NCBI GenBank assembly: GCA_001579985.1
Contig: LRSR01013828.1
Coordinates: 1 to 21,782, forward strand
From: Hypsibius dujardini
Taxonomy: Eukaryota; Tardigrada; Eutardigrada; Parachela; Hypsibiidae
Direction of reading: 5' to 3'
Length of the DNA stretch: 21,782 nucleotides
Position numbers and translations under genes: made by a program. The notes under the pieces were generated by a model. That model ran no database searches. It was not told where the DNA came from and saw only the letters and a program-made list of their open reading frames with translations. Positions within the stretch are counted from its first letter, which is position 1. Every line of letters begins with the position of its first letter. Shown here one piece after another: positions 17,101 to 21,782 of this stretch.

Positions 17101-18210
17101 ATTGACGACTGAGGCGCATTTCAGTGGGTAGGTGCTTTTGTACGCACACTCGGGGCCATAAAGTAAGCGACAGGAAAATTTGTATGAAGGCTCTGCGTGA
17201 TGGGCCAAAGGGGCGGGGCAAGGGGTTAGATAAAGACAATCAGTAAATCAACCAGAAAGCTGCACCGCTTTTTCCGCCACTTTAAATTGGTTTAAAGTCG
17301 CTGGTTGATTAGTTGATTGCGTTCAACTAACCCTCTGACCCACCCCCTTTTGGCCCATCGCTCGGACCCTTCATTCAACTTTTTCCTGCCGCTTCCTGTA
17401 CACGCGAAAAGGCGTTTACCAAATTTCAAATTCCAAATTTCGCCAGGAAAATATTTCGCCAACGCGCGCGAAGTTAATATTAGTTAGTCTTTACTACTTA
17501 ATTATTACTCTTGTCTTTTCACACAGGGAATTTTGTGGACTCTTAATGGTGCTCCTCTGGAACATCCACATCTTCGTCGCACTTCGCCGAAATCTGTAAG
17601 CAACGCCATACCGTAGGCTCGCGATCTCAGGGGAAACTCTCCTGCCCTACCCGCAAATTCGAACCAACCCGGGCCATGCCTATTCAGTTCAGTTCACTGA
17701 ATTACCACTGTAGGGACAAAAACGGAATAGAACAACTGTACAGTCAATCAATCAAGCACAACGAATAAGCTGTACGAAATGAGCCAATCAGAGAAGAGTG
17801 AATCAGATTGAACGTTAAATCGAGTGCAGGGCCATACCGAGGGAGGCGGGGCTTAGCTGTCCCTTCAGATCGCGAGTGCACGGTAATTCATCAACAGACA
17901 CATGATTCGCTGAGGTGATTTCGTGTTCTCAATGAAGACTGAGAAAAAGGCAAGAAGCGGGTCAATTTTTGCTCTCTGTTCTTTTGTTCCATCTATCGAA
18001 AGGACCAGCCAGCAAAAGGTGAAAGCCTCTGTCGCGTATCTCGCGATCAACGTGACCTTCCTGGTCTCCGCGTGGATCTGCTTCCCGCACATGGCGGAGG
18101 ACTCCCCGTTTAATCATGCTGGAGTGAAAGCGGCGAGCTCCAACACCAGCGGCGGCTTCATTACCCGGGAAGTCACTAGCAATCTAACCCGTCTACGGAC
18201 AATTGGGTAG
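14182..18210 (+). CDS. TMEM220: TMEM220-family multi-pass membrane protein (seven exons)
   Basis: Exons 14182-14379, 15328-15357 (30 nt), 15459-15519, 15607-15743, 16307-16395, 17527-17595 and 18009-18210 splice in frame to 261 residues. The family signature is [15 protein letters not shown] at the first membrane segment (residues 65-79), matching the VQVNDPDAEVWVVVY region of human TMEM220. Hydrophobic segments lie at about 49-66, 77-96, 98-122, 174-192 and 198-219; a G-x-x-E-F-x-G-L motif precedes the fourth. The protein is longer than human TMEM220 (160 residues), with an N-terminal extension of about 45 residues, an extra hydrophilic stretch at about 124-165 and a longer tail with NTS and NLT sequons. 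The ATG has a good context (AAAATGG). Less certain: intron 1 needs a GC donor (CAG|GCACGT), exon 5's acceptor was chosen by phase, and exon 7 could start at 18003. The molecular function of this family is not established. Confidence 0.82.
14378..14818. repeat. 223-bp tandem duplication in TMEM220 intron 1
   Basis: Two highly similar copies start with AGGCACGTAC at 14378 and 14601, about 95 percent identical by eye. Shared landmarks are TCAACTGGTGCTTTCGCGCA, GAGACCGGCGTTGATTGG and GTTTTCGGCCCGTCGGAACT. The first copy starts two bases before the end of exon 1, so the duplicated block includes the GC-type splice donor. Confidence 0.93.
14387..14854. mobile_element. TA-flanked inverted-repeat element in TMEM220 intron 1 (468 bp)
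   Basis: The left end CTGTAGATTTCCGATCAACT and the right end, read inward as CAGTAGATTTCCGATCAACT, form inverted repeats of about 25 bp. TA flanks both ends (14385-14386 and 14855-14856). The 223-bp tandem duplication makes up most of its body. The left end lies seven bases from the exon 1 boundary. Confidence 0.85.
14975..15153. repeat. Direct repeat pair in TMEM220 intron 1
   Basis: About 73-bp copies at 14975-15048 and 15082-15153 share GCATGTTTTGTCAGGG followed by CTTGATTGATTGATT, preceded by ATTCATCCC and TGAAAACG. They are roughly 85 percent identical by eye and have no coding content. Confidence 0.8.
15740..16054. mobile_element. TA-flanked inverted-repeat element spanning the exon 4 donor (315 bp)
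   Basis: The left end CGAGGTAAAGGCCGTTAACC and its exact reverse complement at the right end form terminal inverted repeats matching over about 25 bp, then imperfectly to about 31. TA flanks both sides (15738-15739 and 16055-16056). The predicted 5' splice site GAG|GTAAAG of intron 4 lies inside the left inverted repeat, so the last codons of exon 4 (TAC GAG) come from the target TA plus element sequence. No coding capacity is seen in the body. Confidence 0.88.
16424..16541. repeat. GGTTGATT octanucleotide repeat
   Basis: About 14 units of the 8-bp repeat GATTGGTT with one C substitution, in TMEM220 intron 5 some 30 bp after the GC|GTAAGT donor. Confidence 0.97.
16729..16857. mobile_element. 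Second copy of the GTTAGACAGGGACAG element (129 bp)
   Basis: It shares both ends and interior sequence (GAGCTGTGGAACGTTTAATC, then GGCCACGCG) with the element at 13157-13384, but is shorter because it lacks the internal duplication. The right end CTGTCCCTGTCTAACACGAA is followed by TA; the outer part of the left end has decayed and has no TA. It lies in TMEM220 intron 5. Confidence 0.87.
17161..17398. mobile_element. TA-flanked foldback element in TMEM220 intron 5 (238 bp)
   Basis: The arms of about 70 bp are imperfectly inverted: GATGGGCCAAAGGGGCGGGG on the left matches GATGGGCCAAAAGGGGGTGG read inward from the right, and the outer arms share GCGACAGGAAAA/GCGGCAGGAAAA. TA occurs at both ends (17159-17160 and 17399-17400). 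The arms are more diverged than in the other elements here, suggesting greater age. Confidence 0.72.
17611..17883. mobile_element. TA-flanked inverted-repeat element in TMEM220 intron 6 (273 bp)
   Basis: The left end CCGTAGGCTCGCGATCTCAG and the right end, read inward as CCGTGCACTCGCGATCTGAA, are inverted repeats over about 25 bp. TA flanks both sides (17609-17610 and 17884-17885). The left end is 15 bases downstream of the exon 6 donor (CT|GTAAGC). Confidence 0.78.
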
Positions 18211-20800
18211 TTGTACGTGACAGGGACTGAAACCAGGTCGCAACCAGGAAGTCCAACGTCAGACACGTAACTGAATGGGACAGATCTGTTCATTTGTCTA
18301 CACCTGTGCCGCGGTTACTTTGAGGGTCGCTCTTTGAGTTCTGGTAGGCCATGTGGGTGAAATGCATCAAATGAGTTTTGACTGATTCCACTACAGGAGC
18401 TAAAATACGCGTTTGTTCTTCGTCCGAGTAGTGATTATACTTGACCATTTTTTGTGCAGAGGTCTCACGCCCCAAGGGATTGAAAAAAAAACCGAATCAA
18501 CAAATCAACGACTCCACTTCTGCTTCAGGGAGATAGGCGTGTTAGCTACCGTTCCGACGCCCTAGCAAGCTAAATTAAAACTGAACGAAACGAAACGTTT
18601 TGGTCGCCCAATTTTTGGTCTTAAGTTTTTTTTAATTTCTGCGACAAATTAAAGTAAAAGTTTTAGTCACTTTGGATTTAACTGAGAACAACTAAAAAAA
18701 CTACAATTAGCCACCTAATTTGATTAAAAGTAAACTAAAATAGCCCAAACTAAATATGTCACGTGTTCAGTTACTATGAATTAGTTGACTGAAAAAAGCT
18801 AATTAGATGAGTAGCTTTAATATTTGCCATCCCTACTTGCAGTGCCCGTATAATGGGACGCAGCCCATACATAGTACTGAAATATTTTTTTTCAGACGTG
18901 ATTACGTCTATAATTTTAGTTCATTGGTGTTGTGCACTATTGTTGGACCACACCCAACAAGTCCTCATACCCAATCATCATAGCTATTTGACTCGTTAAC
19001 ACCTTACTTATTTAGTAACTCTATCTACCCTGTTAACCCTATTCTGCTGCCACACCTAATTACATGTATGTAATTCTGATGTGTTTTGCTATTTACTATC
19101 ATTTCTATAGTTAACACTTTACTGTTTAATCATGTGTTTTATTAGTCTGACAGGGAGTTGTACTTTCTATTTCCTATCTTCCAGTTTACTTCTCTACCTG
19201 TTACTACATGCAGTCTGATAAACTTGTTAACTACCCAACTTCCGTTTGGTAGACCTAACACTATTATTAGGCTCTGCCTAACCGTCCATCCATTTAGTAT
19301 TCATTAATTATATAAACTTCTGTGTGTCGACCTATTTTGTCTGCTTGTTGTTTGTCAGTTTACATAATATAGTGTCTTACATAATCGTTAGGTAATCTAT
19401 GTTTGTGACTGTGCGTGTGCTGATCTATTTCAGCAGAAGAATGTGAGTTGTGTATGGAGTCAGTTCTTTAATTTTCTCGTTTTTCGTTTCTCAGTCTAAT
19501 AAACTCTCATTATCTTTTGCGTGAATCAACTGTTGGGTGGAACCTCTCTACCTAGCTAACCCATTCCTATCTACCTTCACATTCCATAATGTACTTACTC
19601 AGCTATTATCACGTACATAAGTCCGTCATGTCGGCAGGAACTAGTACGTTAGATCAGGAACTATTCTTTATTCCTGATTATATAAGCGTGTGTTCTACAG
19701 TAATCTTTGAGAGTTCCTTCCTTTCCCCTCTAATCTCCTCTACCAGTAAAGTCTTCCTACAATTCTACTCATATTATTCAGTCTAATAGCTTGAATGTTC
19801 AGGTTCTTCCGTCCTAGTAGGGACGGAGGCCTAACACAACCTAGAACTCTACCGACAGGACTCAGGCTTAACACTATAGATTTTTTCATTTTCCTATTTC
19901 ACTTTTTTAACATGAAGATCAATCCACTGAATGTATTCCGGCTAATTACATTACGTTGCTTACTGACGTCTAATTATCTCTCATTGTCAGTTCAGTCCTT
20001 ATTCCTATACTTTAACTGGCCAAAATCAGCTTGGGTTTTCCGACCTTTTTGAAAAAATTGAAAGTGCTCTTCCGAACCAATAACAGAAAAAAACTTCCTT
20101 CCATGCAGAAATTTGTGACTTGTGCATTTTCATATTTCTTAATTTGCATCTCAAAACGTTGAAAAACATGAAATTGCAACTCGTATGGAAAGAGAGTCCA
20201 ATAAACTGTCCGCCTTTTTAGGCCTTAAAGTGACGGTTATTCGGATTTATCTTGTGACCAACTGACAACTGGATCAACCAAATCATACAACAAATTTTCT
20301 ACCAAATAGCCTGATGATGTTTCTAGACACGTGGCCAGATTACTGGGTGGCAGAGTTCGAACCACTTTTCAGCTGGGTGCAAGCAAAATTGGGTGGCCCG
20401 AGTTTCAGCCAGACACCCAGCATTGTGGCCATGTGTGTTAATATTACTCCATTAGCAGTCTCTTATAACTTGCAAGCCGATTTTGCAAACAATGAATGAT
20501 CATGACTTTTGGACTGAACTGGTACTTAATTACGTTAATTATTTTAATTATTTTAATTTTTAGTTCTACCACTTTTGTGGGTTGCTGCCAACCCTGTCCT
20601 AGACGTTTTCTTAGGCATATCCCAGCATGTTTCGAATAGGGATGGAATCATGAAATTTATCTTGCGATGATGAAGACCCAATTTTTCAGCTATTAAACCC
20701 AAGAACCAAGAACAAAGATGTATTCTGATGCGAGTGCAGGACTCAATCGAAACTCGAAAGCCGTTTTCGGAGCTCAAAAATAGAAAGGAATTTCAGCATC
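18211..20800. other. Long intergenic stretch, no recognised gene
   Basis: No exon with splice signals and family similarity was found. About 18570-18835 is A/T-rich and ends in CCATCCCTAC, reminiscent of a DNA-transposon end, but no partner end was found. About 18840-20060 has a distinct pyrimidine-rich, AT-rich plus strand, fewer TGAT/TCTG repeats, and only short frames (19589-19786 and 19795-20052) without recognisable domains. About 20330-20440 contains three CTGGGTGGC/CTGGGTGC-like words. The 3' UTR of the minus-strand gene at 20801-21294 presumably occupies the right end, with a possible ATTAAA on the minus strand near 20557. Confidence 0.5.
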
Positions 20801-21294
20801 TTAATCAAGACGACGAGAACCCCAAGGACGACGGCTAGGGTCGCGACCGCTGCCGCTGCTGCTCCAGCCGCCACCGATGGCCTGCTCGCCGCACTCCCGG
20901 TCGGGGATGGTGAAGGCACGCCAGCTGTACATCAGGCTGAAAAAAAAGAATTCATTTTCATTACGAAAATCGTCCAGCAAAATGGGGCGGTCGGAGTTTG
21001 AACCAGTTTTGGCCAATTTGTGCAGCTGTTTCGCACATCGCTTAATTGACTGATTTAACGCTAGATCGCCAAAACAGTTCGAAGTCAATCAATCAATCGA
21101 CTGCGTTGCCAGCTGGGGACAGCTTACTTAACACGATCGGGGTTGTTCCTGGCGTTGCAGGCCTTCTCGGTGGACCACTGAGCACTGGACTCGCTCCGGC
21201 TGACATCACGCCCGGCCAGACACTCGAACTGCTCGATGGGCGTGGTGTGGTCACCGTCCACGTCGACGACGTTGACACGGAGCTTGGGAGTTTG
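20801..21294 (-). CDS. Last two exons of an unidentified gene (5' part outside window)
   Basis: Two exons, 21128-21294 and 20801-20936, join with matching phase (GTTAA|GTAAGC to TTTTTTCAG|C) and end at TAA 20801-20803, giving the last 100 residues. The upstream border is a good acceptor (TTTTCTCTTCAG), and no earlier exon is visible in 21295-21782, so the gene continues beyond the right edge. The segment reads KLRVNVVDVDGDHTTP, then FECLAGRDV, KACNARNNPDRVN, LMYSWRAFTIPDRECGEQ, and ends in a Gly/Ser/Arg-rich tail. It contains three cysteines and no membrane segment. Strong G/C preference at third codon positions supports coding. I do not recognise the family. The Cys, Trp and DVDGD pattern would fit an extracellular or lumenal domain, but that is only a guess. 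Confidence 0.65.
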
Positions 21295-21782
21295 CTGAAG
21301 AGAAAAGGGCGCAATCGAAAATTGTGCGATATTCAAGTCATCGAATGATTTACGGACACACGCACTCTCTCGGTTGGTTAAATAATTTGTTAATAAACTG
21401 AATTCATTAAAACTGAAGCAACATCAAGGCGCAGATGTAGTGTCAATCAACAATCAACTGAAATAACGATGCTGAAAACGTAATCAAGCAATCAATGACC
21501 AGCCAAACCAGTGTGACAAAAAGTACGCCAATCAACAATCAAACAAACAGTCCGCACACGGTTTCAATCAAGCAATCAATTGACGGTACACACTAGCAAG
21601 TCTATTGAGACAATTGCCAAGTTTGAAATTTCACCGAAAACAAAAATTTATTCAGTTTGACCGGCGAGATAAAAGTTTATATTCATTACTAAATTAGGTT
21701 TAAATAAAAAATAATAATTTGGAACGGTTCTGAATTCGACCGTTGAAAACCTCCCCAAATAAGGCCCAGATGAACTAATTTT
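21295..21782. other. Probable intron of the right-edge gene
   Basis: AT-rich sequence upstream (minus strand) of the 21294 acceptor, with dispersed CAATCAAGCAATCAAT motifs and no exon-like frame. Confidence 0.5.

Noticed and set aside
18290-18475. Minus-strand frame of 61 residues (MGRETSAQKMVKYNHYSDEE...)
   Set aside because: The composition looks protein-like, but there is no family match I know, no clear splice sites and no neighbouring exon. It could be a transposon fragment; it is not supported enough to annotate.
18820-20650. Possible hAT-like element bounded by CCATCCCTA (near 18829) and TAGGGATGG (near 20637)
   Set aside because: The two motifs point the wrong way for the ends of one element covering the interval, and no further inverted match or transposase was seen.

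Overview
This is animal (metazoan) nuclear DNA. Its genes are split by many GT-AG introns, it has a eukaryotic Pol III tRNA-Trp gene, and it is crowded with microsatellites (TCTG/CAGA, TGAT), minisatellites and small inverted-repeat transposons. Introns as short as 40, 59, 69 and 70 nt next to introns over 1 kb fit a flatworm or another invertebrate, but the sequence alone does not settle the taxon.

Layout, left to right. (1) 1-4767: a three-exon plus-strand gene for a 373-residue secreted precursor that I do not recognise. It has a signal peptide, a long Ser tract, a 4-Cys module, an RVKR furin-type site and a basic 6-Cys C-terminal peptide. A 10 x 19-bp array lies just upstream. (2) 4857-5242: a minus-strand tRNA-Trp(CCA) gene followed downstream by five tandem copies of only its 3' half. 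(3) 5654-6103: repeats and the LIG4 poly(A) signal. (4) 6155-12210: a complete 14-exon DNA ligase IV gene on the minus strand (960 residues), the joining ligase of non-homologous end joining. Its introns carry alternating (CAGA)n and (TCTG)n tracts, and intron 1 holds a foldback array. (5) 12211-14181: a divergent intergenic region made largely of TA-flanked inverted-repeat elements, one nested in another, ending in an alternating purine-pyrimidine tract. (6) 14182-18210: a seven-exon plus-strand TMEM220-family membrane protein gene. Elements with TA flanks lie at the 5' ends of introns 1, 4 and 6, and two more lie within intron 5. (7) 18211-20800: a long stretch with no recognised gene. (8) 20801-21294: the last two exons of an unidentified minus-strand gene that continues beyond the right edge.

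The genes do not form a functional pathway. LIG4 acts in nuclear double-strand-break repair, TMEM220 is a membrane protein of unclear role, and the precursor looks like an extracellular peptide source. The main unusual features are the secreted Cys-rich precursor, the tandem tRNA 3'-half array, and a cluster of TA-flanked elements, one of which appears to supply a splice donor from inside its own terminal inverted repeat.
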